This document shows, in pieces, positions 6,374-14,800 of a stretch of DNA of 17,384 nucleotides. Numbering within the stretch: position 1 is the stretch's first letter; the number at the start of each line of letters is the position of its first letter. Location: NCBI GenBank assembly GCA_016177555.1, contig JACOVB010000266.1, forward strand, positions 1 to 17,384, read 5' to 3'. Below the pieces are notes generated by a model. The model did not search any database, was not told the DNA's origin, and worked only from the letters and a program-made list of their open reading frames with translations. Position numbers and translations under genes: made by a program. The DNA is from Candidatus Rokuibacteriota bacterium. Lineage in GTDB: Bacteria; Methylomirabilota; Methylomirabilia; Rokubacteriales; CSP1-6.

Positions 6374-7360
6374 CTACTTGAGCCAGCCCTTCTCGCGGTA
6401 GTACTTCTCGGCGCCGGGGTGGAGCGCCACGCCGAGGTAGAGGTGCCCCTTCGAGGGATCGTAGTCGGCGAGGCTGCCGTGGATCTTCCTGACCCGGTCC
6501 ACGTTGTCGTTGATGGTCTTGGCCAGGAGGTAGGCCGTGTCATTGGGCATCTTGGCGTTCACCGTGATCGTCGTGCCCATCGTGGCCGACAGCACGGGCT
6601 CGTTGCCGTTGGCGGCCTTGGGATAGGTGCCCGCGGGGATCGGCCCCTCGCCGAGCCCGAAGCCTGCCAGGTGCTGGAGCAGGGGCTTCGCGAAGGCCAG
6701 GAGCTTGAGGGTACGTCCGACGGAGGCCTCGGTGACCGAGGCGCCGGGCAGCGCCAGGAAGGTGAAGGTGCCGTCCACGTTCCTGTCCTTGAAGGCGCCG
6801 GCCTGCTCGGCATAGGAGCCGCGGAAGAACCTGGCCCCGGCCGCCTCCCAGTCCTTGTAGGAGATCTTGTAGTATTCCATCACCTTCTCGAAGACCCAGA
6901 CATCCGAGGAGCCGGGCTTGGAGATGGCGAGACGGATGGGCTTCTTGCCCTTGAAGATCTCCTCCATGGAGAGCTTCGCCAAGTCCGAGTCCGCCGCCAC
7001 GTAGAAGTGGAAGGTGTTGAGGCTCATGTTGCCCGCGATGGCGCGCAGGCTCGGGTGCTTCTGCCCCGGATACGGGTCCTCGCCGCGCACGGCCGCGCCG
7101 AGGAGCGGCGGCAGCCCCATGCCGAGGTCGGCGTCGCCCTTCTCGACCAGCACCGGGTTCTGCGTGCCGCCGCCGGGGATGACCTTGATGTTGAGCCCGG
7201 CCTTCTCGCGGATCAATTCGGCCATGCCGCCGGAGATGGCGTACCAGCCGCCGCCGACAGCGCCGGCCGTCCACGTGAGCGAGGGCTGGGCCGCGGCCGG
7301 GAGCGCCGGCAGTCCCAGGAGCGAGAGCGTGAGGAGCGCAGCCAGAACGCGCGTGAGCAT
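6374..7360 (-). CDS. TAXI-family TRAP transporter substrate-binding protein
   Basis: A 328-residue secreted binding protein. Residues 1-24 form a signal peptide: a short basic start, a Leu/Ala-rich core and an AAA cleavage site before Gln25. The mature protein opens with the TAXI pattern LTWTAGAVGGGWYAISGGMAELI, followed by IKVIPGGGTQNPVLVEKGDADLGMG, a typical TAXI-family ligand-binding region. These receptors capture small acids in the periplasm and deliver them to a fused TRAP permease, here presumably the one at 2794-4689. AGGAGG lies eight bases before the ATG. The gene starts 17 bases after the FAD-oxidoreductase stop and so is the last member of a long minus-strand operon. The ligand cannot be told from the sequence; glutamate-like or other small carboxylates would fit the neighbours. 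Confidence 0.93.
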   Translation of the reverse strand: MLTRVLAALLTLSLLGLPALPAAAQPSLTWTAGAVGGGWYAISGGMAELIREKAGLNIKVIPGGGTQNPVLVEKGDADLGMGLPPLLGAAVRGEDPYPGQKHPSLRAIAGNMSLNTFHFYVAADSDLAKLSMEEIFKGKKPIRLAISKPGSSDVWVFEKVMEYYKISYKDWEAAGARFFRGSYAEQAGAFKDRNVDGTFTFLALPGASVTEASVGRTLKLLAFAKPLLQHLAGFGLGEGPIPAGTYPKAANGNEPVLSATMGTTITVNAKMPNDTAYLLAKTINDNVDRVRKIHGSLADYDPSKGHLYLGVALHPGAEKYYREKGWLK

Positions 7361-7377
7361 CGGAAGGACCTCCTCTG

Positions 7378-8535
7378 TCAGAACATGTTGGCCTCGGCGC
7401 GCGTGGTGCCGGCGCCGAAGCGGTCGAGCGATAATGCGTCAATATCCATGCTGGATGTCCGGCCGTCAAGCACGATCTCGGCCATCAGGAGCCCGATGGC
7501 GGGGGCGTGCATGAAGCCGTGGCCCGAGAAGCCGCACGCGACGTGGAAACCGGGCGCCGTGCGGGCCGGGCCGAGAATGCCGTGGTAGTCGGGAGTAAGA
7601 TCGCGCACGCCCGCATAGGCCCGCATCACCTTCGCGTCCGCCAGCGGCGGCACGCGCTTCGCGGCCGCCTGGAAGACGGCGCCAAAGGCCTCCCAGTCCA
7701 CGCTCGTGTCGAGCCCGGGCTTGATGTCCTTGTCGGTGCCGCCCATGAGGACGGCACTCTTGCCCTGCCGGTGGACGTAGAAACCCGTGTCGAGGTCCAC
7801 GATGAGCGGGAACACATCGGGCAGGATCGGCAAGGGATCCGTGACCAGCACTTGGCGCCGGTACGGCTTCGAGGGGATCTGGACGCCGGCCAGCGCCGCC
7901 ACCTGGTCCGCATACGGCCCCGCGCAGTTGATGATCACTGGCGCGTGGAAGTCCCCCTGAGCGGTGCGCGCTCCCACCACCCGCTCCCCATCCCGGAGCA
8001 GGGCGATCACGCGATGGCCGACGAGCACCTGGAGTCCACGCTCGCGCCCCCGGGCGAGGAAACCCTGGAGCATCCCGTGAGGATCCGCCGAGCCGTCATC
8101 ACCGCAGAAGGTCCCGCCCGCGAGATCCGCCACGACCAGGGGCTCGAGGTGGCGCTGGACCTCGGCGGGCGCCAGCACCTCGCTCCGGACCCCGAGGAAC
8201 CGCTGGAGCGCCACGGCCTCCCGCGAGCGGGCCAGCGTGGCAGGATCGGTGGTGACGAAGAGGTAGCCGTGGCGCATGAAGTCCACCGAGCGCCCCAGGA
8301 TCGCCTCGGCATCGGTGAAGTAGCGATAGGACAGCAGGGTGAGCCGGATATTGGCCTCGGTGGAGAACTGGAAGCGCACCCCGCCTGTCGCCTTGGAGGT
8401 GGAGCCCGTACCCACCTCGGGCTCCGCCTCGAGGATGGTCACGCGGAGGCGCGGGTTGCGCTCGAGGAGGTGGAAAGCGACGGAGCCGCCGATGATGCCG
8501 GCGCCGATGATCAGGACATCCGCGGTGGCGGTCAT
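7378..8535 (-). CDS. FAD-dependent oxidoreductase, DAO (amino acid/sarcosine oxidase-like) family
   Basis: A 385-residue flavoprotein of the D-amino-acid oxidase fold. It opens with a Rossmann motif, VLIIGAGIIGGSVAFHL (GAGIIG at 11-16), and Glu36 at the end of beta-2 for the FAD ribose. The segment GTGSTSKATGGVRFQFS is the second flavin-contact region. The C-terminus (GFHVACGFSGHGFMHAPAIG) is the family's closing flavin-binding loop. Such enzymes oxidise the C-N bond of glycine, sarcosine, proline or other amino acids. The frame extends upstream to 8661, but the ATG at 8535 begins the Rossmann fold directly and overlaps the racemase stop as ATGA. Coupling to a racemase-family gene and a TAXI receptor suggests a pathway that imports and oxidises an amino acid or related amine. 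The exact substrate is unknown. Confidence 0.92.
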   Translation of the reverse strand: MTATADVLIIGAGIIGGSVAFHLLERNPRLRVTILEAEPEVGTGSTSKATGGVRFQFSTEANIRLTLLSYRYFTDAEAILGRSVDFMRHGYLFVTTDPATLARSREAVALQRFLGVRSEVLAPAEVQRHLEPLVVADLAGGTFCGDDGSADPHGMLQGFLARGRERGLQVLVGHRVIALLRDGERVVGARTAQGDFHAPVIINCAGPYADQVAALAGVQIPSKPYRRQVLVTDPLPILPDVFPLIVDLDTGFYVHRQGKSAVLMGGTDKDIKPGLDTSVDWEAFGAVFQAAAKRVPPLADAKVMRAYAGVRDLTPDYHGILGPARTAPGFHVACGFSGHGFMHAPAIGLLMAEIVLDGRTSSMDIDALSLDRFGAGTTRAEANMF

Positions 8536-9260
8536 GCGGGTCGGGGCGGCAGGGCGTGGCGCACGGCATCGTGCATCATGCGGACCAGCGTGGTGATGTC
8601 GAAGACGGGCAGGCCGGTGAGAGCCTCGATGTCGGCTCGGTAGGGCGGCATGTTCGTGCATTCCAGCACGATGGCGCCGACCTCCGGATGCGCCTCGACC
8701 ATCCTCCGGACCACGGTGAGGTGCTCCTGCCGCGCCGCCTGCACGTCGAGCTCGAGCAGGTCGTCCAGCAGCACCCGCGTGAACTCCTTCTCCGTCTCGA
8801 GCCCCGCCACCACCGTCGGGATGTCCGGAGTGATCCCGGCCCCCGCGAAATGATCGGCATGCAGCGAGGAGGCGTCCACGGTGAGAACGCCCACCGCCCG
8901 CCCCGGCTGGAGCATCCGGTGGACGAGCGGCACGAGCATGAGGCTCGAGGTGAACACCGGCACCGAGACGGTGGCGGCGAGCTCACGCTGGAACTTCGCC
9001 AGGAAGCCGCAATTGGTGGAGATCGCGCTGACGCCTTCGCGCTCCAGGAACTGCGCGCCCTCGACGAACGCCGGGAGCAGCGCCTGCTGCCCCTGGCGCA
9101 CCACGCGGTCGGGCGAAGCGCCGGGCACGCGGTGGTAGCGCACAGGAAAGTCGAAGGTGGTCGCGTTCCCCATGTCGCCGGGGATCCGCGGGAAGCGGGT
9201 GTCGAGCATGAGGATGCCGACGGAGAAGCCGTAGAGGTTCGGCCCGCCCCGGACGCGCAT
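8532..9260 (-). CDS. Aspartate/glutamate racemase-family protein
   Basis: A 242-residue protein of the Asp/Glu/hydantoin racemase superfamily. Both superfamily cysteines are present: Cys84 in STNCGFL and Cys201 in LECTNMPPY. They lie on opposite sides of the expected active site and act as paired acid/base residues in true racemases. The start GILMLDTRFPRIPGDMGNATTFDFP is characteristic of an uncharacterised branch often annotated simply as aspartate/glutamate racemase. The minus-strand frame is open to 9620, but the ATG at 9260 lies two bases after the SirB1-like stop and directly precedes the conserved N-terminus. No strong ribosome-binding site is visible, so coupled translation is likely. 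The downstream FAD oxidoreductase start overlaps this stop (ATGA). Racemisation followed by D-amino acid oxidation is an attractive but unproven reading; hydantoin racemase or maleate-isomerase-like activity is possible. Confidence 0.9.
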   Translation of the reverse strand: MRVRGGPNLYGFSVGILMLDTRFPRIPGDMGNATTFDFPVRYHRVPGASPDRVVRQGQQALLPAFVEGAQFLEREGVSAISTNCGFLAKFQRELAATVSVPVFTSSLMLVPLVHRMLQPGRAVGVLTVDASSLHADHFAGAGITPDIPTVVAGLETEKEFTRVLLDDLLELDVQAARQEHLTVVRRMVEAHPEVGAIVLECTNMPPYRADIEALTGLPVFDITTLVRMMHDAVRHALPPRPA

Positions 9261-9262
9261 GG

Positions 9263-10096
9263 CTAGTTGAGCTGCGACAGACGCTGGCGGACGCGGCGCA
9301 GCTGGCCACGGACCTTCTCCCCGTCGGGCGCATTGGGGAAGTCCGTCAGGTAGCGCTCCCAGTCGGCGAGCCCGCGCCGGAAGTCTCCCAGGTGGGCAAG
9401 CGCAACTCCCCGATCCCGCCACTCCTCCCCGGTCCTGGGCTCCAGCACCAGCAGCCGGTCCACGATCTCGACGGCCTTCTCCCACTCCTCCCGCTGCCAG
9501 TAGATACCCTTGAGGTTGCGGAGCATGCGGCCGAGGAACTGGCGCTTCGTGACGGGAGCGAAGTCGGCTTCCGTGAGGCTGACGCGCCGGCCGACGGCAC
9601 GCGCGACGAGATCGGCGCACAGGTCGGGGGTGAGAAGGGCTCCGCCGTTGAACGGGTCCAGGAGGATCTGCTCCCCGCCGAGCCTGACGCCGGTGACGAA
9701 GTGGCCGGGCAGCCCGATGCCCTCGATCGCGAGGCCGAGCTGCCGGCCCACCTCGATCAGCAAGAGCGAGAGCGTGATGGGGATGCCGAGCCTGCGGTCG
9801 AGCACGTCGTTGAGGAAGCTGTTGCGCGGGTCACGGTAGTCGACGCGATTCCCCGTGAATCCCTGCTCCGCGAACAGGTACTCGCGCACGCGGTGAAGGA
9901 GGTTGAGGTCTGTGCACTTCCGGCAGCCCGACTCCGCCTCGGCCGCCAGCTCGCCAAGGCGCCCGAGATACGCGCCGATATCGAGATCGGCGTACTCCAC
10001 TCGCGCCAGCACCAGCGCCGCGCGGCCCAGGTCGATCTCGCGATCGGGCCGCTCCACCTCGGCCGCCCACTGCCGGAGGGCGGGATCCGCGCCCAT
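9263..10096 (-). CDS. SirB1-like transglutaminase-fold protein with TPR tail
   Basis: A 277-residue cytoplasmic protein. The central region (about 85-175) matches the SirB1/transglut_core2 domain: NSFLNDVLDRRLGIPITLSLL, then GIGLPGHFVTGV and ILLDPFNGG. The C-terminal third is a tetratricopeptide-like helix set (GIYWQREEWEKAVEIVDRLL and repeats to the end). The fold derives from transglutaminase/cysteine protease proteins, but I see no obvious nucleophilic cysteine in the core. Only the His of LPGHF and the Asp of LLDPF remain, so it may be a non-catalytic scaffold. SirB1 homologues are widespread and poorly understood. The start overlaps the ferritin-like stop as TGATG, and the racemase starts two bases after this stop, which places it firmly inside the operon. 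Confidence 0.88.
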   Translation of the reverse strand: MGADPALRQWAAEVERPDREIDLGRAALVLARVEYADLDIGAYLGRLGELAAEAESGCRKCTDLNLLHRVREYLFAEQGFTGNRVDYRDPRNSFLNDVLDRRLGIPITLSLLLIEVGRQLGLAIEGIGLPGHFVTGVRLGGEQILLDPFNGGALLTPDLCADLVARAVGRRVSLTEADFAPVTKRQFLGRMLRNLKGIYWQREEWEKAVEIVDRLLVLEPRTGEEWRDRGVALAHLGDFRRGLADWERYLTDFPNAPDGEKVRGQLRRVRQRLSQLN

Positions 10097-10755
10097 CAGC
10101 AGCCCGGGGCGTGGTGGATGCCCGCCGTCTTGAGGGCGGCGGCCTGGAGCTCCTCGGCCAGCTCGAGCGTCCGCGCGGCGGCCCGGCGGGCCGCCTCCTG
10201 CGCCTGAGGGTCGCTGGCGAATCGCAGGAGCAGGGAGCGGCCGAGCTCGTGGTGGAAGCGCTCGTCTGGCTCGATGATCTCGCGATAGAGGGCGGCGGTG
10301 GCGCCATCTCCGGCCCGCTCGCAGAACTCGATGAACTGGCGGTTCTTGACCACGGCGATGGCCTCGCGGGTGAACTGGCCGGCCGCGACCCGCTCGACGG
10401 TGCTGCTCAGCCCATCGAGGTACTGGAAAAGGGGGCCATACCCCTTGGCGAGGGGATCGAAGGCGCGCGCGTCGAATCCCAGCTCCTGGAGGCGATCGGC
10501 GATCAGCCGGTAATGCCTCGCCTCGTCTCCCGCCTGGCGCGCGAAGGCCATCTTCACCTGCACGTCGTCGGTGGTGGTGAGCCAGCGGGCGGCGATCTCG
10601 GTGGCCTCCACCTCGTTCTTGAGCGCGACCTTGAGCAGGCTGGTGACGGTGAGGTCGCCCTCCACCTCGGGCTGGAGCGTGGCCTCCGGCTCGAGGCGTC
10701 GGAGCAGTGCCTGGTTCTCCTCGTCCAGCGCCGTGACGAACTCTTCCGCAGTCAT
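10096..10755 (-). CDS. Ferritin-like di-iron four-helix protein
   Basis: A 219-residue, mostly helical protein with the spaced Glu/His pattern of the ferritin/rubrerythrin superfamily. Helix 1 has KNEVEATE (Glu48/Glu50), and helix 2 has DEARH (Glu78-x-x-His81). Helix 3 offers Glu143 or Glu146 (FIEFCER), and helix 4 has DERFHHE (Glu165-x-x-His168). These can supply a complete di-iron site. No rubredoxin-like CXXC iron site is present, so it is not a classical rubrerythrin. The frame is open upstream to 10989, but the ATG at 10755 has GAAGGGA seven bases upstream and overlaps the preceding stop (ATGA). Likely roles are iron-dependent oxidation, peroxide scavenging or iron handling; the specific reaction is unknown. 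Confidence 0.82.
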   Translation of the reverse strand: MTAEEFVTALDEENQALLRRLEPEATLQPEVEGDLTVTSLLKVALKNEVEATEIAARWLTTTDDVQVKMAFARQAGDEARHYRLIADRLQELGFDARAFDPLAKGYGPLFQYLDGLSSTVERVAAGQFTREAIAVVKNRQFIEFCERAGDGATAALYREIIEPDERFHHELGRSLLLRFASDPQAQEAARRAAARTLELAEELQAAALKTAGIHHAPGC

Positions 10756-11162
10756 TCCGGCGTCCCTTCTGGCGGCGGAGACCCCGCGGGCACGGGCGGG
10801 CGAGAGCCCGGGTGCCCGTGTCTCAAGATGTCGCCCAGCTCCCGGGTGAGGGTGTCCTTGGTCACGACGCGGCTGCAGCGCGCGTGAAGCCGCTGGGTCT
10901 GCCGCGCGAGAACATGCGTGGTGAAGCCCAACACCGGCACGCGGGGCGCGGGCCCCTCGAGCGCCGCGAACAGCGCCTCGTAGTTCCACCCCTGGGTCGT
11001 CAAGTCGAGGATCACGAGGGCGGCCGGCTCTCCTTGGAGCGCCGCGCCCAGCTCCGCGGGGGTGCGGGCAAACACCACCTCCCTGCCGACGAGCCGGGCC
11101 GTCTCCCTGATGCGCGCCACGAAGAAGAGGTCCTTGACGACCGCGACTGCCTTACTCGTCAT
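10752..11162 (-). CDS. Receiver-like domain protein, degenerate response regulator
   Basis: A 136-residue protein with a CheY-like layout: LVILDLTT (Asp53 at the phospho-acceptor position), VLGFTTHV (Thr81/Thr82 at the switch position) and VVTKDTL (Lys102 at the conserved lysine). The acidic pair that binds Mg2+ at the end of beta-1 is reduced to one residue (VVKDLFF, Asp11). Phosphorylation may therefore be weak or absent, and the protein may be a pseudo-receiver. The last ~20 residues form a Pro/Gly-rich tail (PGSRPPVPAGSPPP) without an output domain. No histidine kinase is encoded in the window. It overlaps the peptide deformylase stop by ATGA and the ferritin-like start by ATGA, so it is embedded in the operon. 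Confidence 0.75.
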   Translation of the reverse strand: MTSKAVAVVKDLFFVARIRETARLVGREVVFARTPAELGAALQGEPAALVILDLTTQGWNYEALFAALEGPAPRVPVLGFTTHVLARQTQRLHARCSRVVTKDTLTRELGDILRHGHPGSRPPVPAGSPPPEGTPE

Positions 11163-11707
11163 TCATCCTGGTCCGGATTTCCCATCCAGTACCTGTTCCA
11201 CTCCGCGAGGTGGGCGAGCGTCGACAGATCCTTCATGCGGTCGAGGTAGACGAGGCCGTGCAGGTGATCCGCCTCGTGCTGGATGACGCGGGCGAAGAAC
11301 TCCTTGGCGACGACGTCGATCCGGCCGCCGTCGCGGTCATGGGCCTCGAGCCGCACCGCCGTGTGACGCGGCACCATCCCGCGCATGTCGGGCACCGAGA
11401 GGCAGCCCTCCCAGCCGTCCTCCATGTCCTCCGTGAGCGGCGTCACCTTGGGATTGATCAGGACCGTGAGCGGGATGCTGTCGGCGTCGGGATAGCGCGG
11501 GTTGCCGTTCACCTCGATGACGCAGATCTGCTTGAGCGTGTGCACCTGGGTGGCCGCCAGGCCCGCACCGTTGTACTCGCGCATGGTCTCCACCAGGTCG
11601 TCGATGAGGCGCTGGATCTGAGGCGAAGGGATCTCCTTCACGGGAACCGGAGCCGCCGCCTGGCGGAGCACGGGGTGACCGAGACGCGCGACCTTGAGAA
11701 TCGCCAT
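11159..11707 (-). CDS. def: Peptide deformylase
   Basis: A 182-residue enzyme that removes the formyl group from the N-terminal methionine of new proteins as they leave the ribosome. All three family motifs are present: GAGLAATQ (47-54; Thr replaces the usual Pro), EGCLS (100-104, metal ligand Cys102) and QHEADH (143-148, ligands His144 and His148, catalytic Glu145). Length is normal for the family. The open frame extends to 11785, but AAGGAGGG four bases before the ATG at 11707 decides the start. It is the first gene of a tightly overlapping minus-strand series, followed by a receiver-like protein rather than the usual fmt. It is divergent from the cyclase gene, with about 105 bases between them. 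Confidence 0.96.
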   Translation of the reverse strand: MAILKVARLGHPVLRQAAAPVPVKEIPSPQIQRLIDDLVETMREYNGAGLAATQVHTLKQICVIEVNGNPRYPDADSIPLTVLINPKVTPLTEDMEDGWEGCLSVPDMRGMVPRHTAVRLEAHDRDGGRIDVVAKEFFARVIQHEADHLHGLVYLDRMKDLSTLAHLAEWNRYWMGNPDQDE

Positions 11708-11728
11708 CGGACCCTCCTTCCGCGCGGA

Positions 11729-11734
11729 ATTGTA
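11729..11734 (-). promoter_or_regulatory. Possible -10 element for the def operon
   Basis: The minus strand reads GTGTTACAATTCCG. TACAAT (11734-11729) differs from TATAAT at one base and lies 21 bases upstream of the def ATG, just before the Shine-Dalgarno. No TTGACA-like hexamer occurs at the expected spacing. It is one of very few AT-rich hexamers in this GC-rich divergent region, so it is a reasonable but unproven promoter. Confidence 0.4.
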
Positions 11735-11798
11735 ACACGGGCTCCGGGCGCGCCCCGGCCGCGCTCGGCCCGCCCGTCCGGGCAAGTCTGGACAGCGG

Positions 11799-11807
11799 TG
11801 CTACGAT
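11799..11807 (+). promoter_or_regulatory. Possible extended -10 promoter giving a leaderless cyclase mRNA
   Basis: TG-C-TACGAT (11799-11807) is an extended -10 motif. The GTG start codon at 11814 begins seven bases after its last base, where transcription would be expected to start. No Shine-Dalgarno precedes the GTG, and no -35 match is seen, as is common for extended -10 promoters. A leaderless message is therefore suggested. Confidence 0.35.
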
Positions 11808-11813
11808 GGCCGT

Positions 11814-14800
11814 GTGATCTGCCCGGAGTGCCGGCACGAGAACCGGGACAGCGCGAAGTTCTGCGAGGGCTGCGGCGGGCCGCTGCTGGCTCGCTGCCCC
11901 GCGTGCGGCACCGCGCTGCGCCCGGGCGCGCGGTTCTGCGACGAGTGCGGCCAGCCGCTCGCGGCCGGCAGCCTCGCCGTGCCGCCGGGCGCGACACCGC
12001 GCGCACCCGCCTCCGCGGCGGAGGTTGCCGACGAGCTGACCCGCAAGATCCCCGGGTACACGCCGCGACATCTCGCCGAGAAGATCCTCACCTCCCGCAG
12101 CGCGCTGGAGGGCGAGCGCAAGCTCGTCACCGTCCTCTTCGCTGACTGCGTGGGTTTCACCGCGCTGTCGACCCGCCTCGACCCGGAGGAGCTGCACGCG
12201 GTGATGGACGGCTGTTTCCGCCACATGCTGGACGCCGTTCACCGTTACGAGGGCACCGTGAACCAGTTCACCGGCGATGGGGTCATGGCCCTCTTCGGCG
12301 CCCCCATCTCGCACGAGGATCACGCCGTGCGCGCGGTCGCCGCGGCCCTCGCCGTGCAGGCCGCTATGGCCCGCTACGCGGAGACGCTGCGGCTGGAGCG
12401 CGGCCTCGACTTCGCCGTGCGGATCGGGCTGAACACGGGCCCGGTGGTGGGGGGTCGGATCGGCGACGACCTCAGGATGGACTACACGGCGCAGGGGGAG
12501 ACGGTGAACCTCGCGGCGCGGCTGCAGGGGGCTGCGCCCCCCGGGGGCGTGCTCATCGGCGAGGCCACCCACCGGTTCGTGGGCGGTTACTTCGTGAGTG
12601 CGGACCGGGGCGCGCTCGCGCTCAAGGGTATCGAGCGGCCCGTCCGCGCCTTCACCGTCACGGGACAGCGCACGCGGCGGGCCCGCTTCGACCTGGCCCT
12701 CGAGCGGGGGCTCACCCCGCTGGCGGGCCGGAGCACCGAGCTGGCGCTGCTCCTCGACTGCTTCGAGAAGGTGCGGGCTGGGCGGGGCCACGTGGTCTCC
12801 CTGGTAGGCGAGGCGGGCGTGGGGAAGTCGCGGCTCGCCTACGAGCTGCGGCGCCGGCTCCACGATGCCCCGCTGACCTACCTCGAGGCCCATTGCCTGC
12901 CGCACGGCGGGTCGCTGCCGTTCCACGCCATCGTCCAGTTCCTCGAGGGGAATTTCCGCCTCGAGGAGGGCGAGCCCGAGGCCGCGCAGATCGTAAAGGT
13001 CGAGACCGGGGTTCGGCGTCTGGACCCGGCGCTCGAGTGGACCATCCCCTACCTCGAGCACTTGCTGTCGCTGCCCGCCGGCGGGGTCGAGGCCGACGGC
13101 CTCGACCCCGCCCAGCGCAAGCGGCGCCTCATCGAGGCCGTCAAGGCGCTCACCCTCCGCGGCGCCCAGCACCGCCCCCTCTTCCTCGTGGTGCACGACC
13201 TGCAGTGGGCCGATCCGAGCTCCGAGGAATACCTCGCCTCGCTGGTGGACAGCCTGGCCGGCCACCGCGTGCTGCTCGTCTGCACCTACCGAACCGGCCA
13301 TGCCCCGCCCTGGCAGGACCGGTCCTCCCACCTGCGGCTGGCGCTGGACCCCCTCTCGCACGAGGACACCGCGGAGATGGTGAAGGCGTTGCTCTCAGTG
13401 CCCGACCTGGCGCCGTCCATGCGCGATCTCGTCATCAAGCGATCCGAGGGCAACCCACTGTTCATCGAGGAGCTGGCCACCTACCTCAGAGACCGGGATT
13501 TCCTGCCGCCGTCGGCGCCGGCGTCCGCGAGCGGGTGGGAGCCGGGCGAGGTCGAGGTCCCCGAAACCATCCACGACCTGCTGACGGCGCGGATCGACCG
13601 GCTTGCCGAGCCACTCAAGCGTACGCTGCAGATCGCCTCCGTGCTGGGACGCGATTTCTCCCTGGCGCTCCTCGAGGCGGTGGCGCCGGCGGATCTCGAC
13701 ATCCGCCGCCACCTCGCCGATCTGGTCCGCGGCGACCTCCTGCGCGAGAAGGATCTCTTCCCAGAGGTCCGGTACAGCTTCTCGCACGTGCTCACCCAGC
13801 AGGTCGCCTACCAGGGCCTCCTCGTGAAGTCACGCGCTGACCTGCACGGCAGGGCGGCGACGGCCCTCGAGCGCATGTACGAGGACCGCGCGGACGAGGT
13901 GCTCGATGAGCTGGCCGAGCACTGGGCCCGCAGCGCCGACCGCCCCAGGGCCGTCGAGTCCCTCCTGCGCGCGGGGGACCGCGCCGCGGCGCTTTACGCC
14001 TACCACGAGGCGGAAGCCTACTTCGGGCGCGCGCTGGAGGCGCTCGCCCCGGAGCCTCAGCCCGGCCGGCGACAGGCCGTCCTGGAGAGGCTCGGCGACG
14101 CCGCCTTCGCCCGTGGCGGCCTCGGCGAGGCGCGCTCCCGCTGGGGCGAGAGCCTGGCGCTGGTGGAGGCGGCCGCGGACCGGCGCCGTGCGGCGGACGT
14201 CCACAGGAAGCTCGGCGCGGCGGCCTGGGCCGCCGGCGACAGGGAGGCCTCCCTGGCCCATCTCGAGCGGGGGCTGGCGGCGCTCGGCGAGGACGAGAGC
14301 CTGGAGCTGGCGCGGCTGTGCCAGGAGCTCGGACGCATCCACTTCCGGCTCGGCCGCCACGACCTGGCGGTGGACTGGGCCCAGCGCGCCCTGGCCCTGG
14401 GCGAGAGGCTCGCCGCGCCGGACGTGGTCTCCCACGCATACAACACCCTCGGCGTCGCGCTGGCGCGGGCGGGCGACCTGGAGGGCGGCGCCGCCCAGGT
14501 GTCGCGGAGCCTCGAGACGGCGCTGGCCGGCCAGCTGGGCTCGGTGGCCTGCCGGGCCTATACCAACCTCGCCGTGATGTACTCGCCCCTGGACCACGGC
14601 CGCTCGGCGGCCTTTTGCCGCGAGGGGCTCGCGCTCGCCCAGAAGATCGGCGACCTCCTCCAGCAGCCGTGGCTGTACTGCGCGCTGGCCGGCGGGCACT
14701 GCACGGTGGCGGGCGACTACGACGAGGGCGTCAAGGCCGCAGAGGCGGCCGTGGAGCTGGACCGGCGCCTCGGGCAGCTCAACCACCTGCCGATCCCGCT

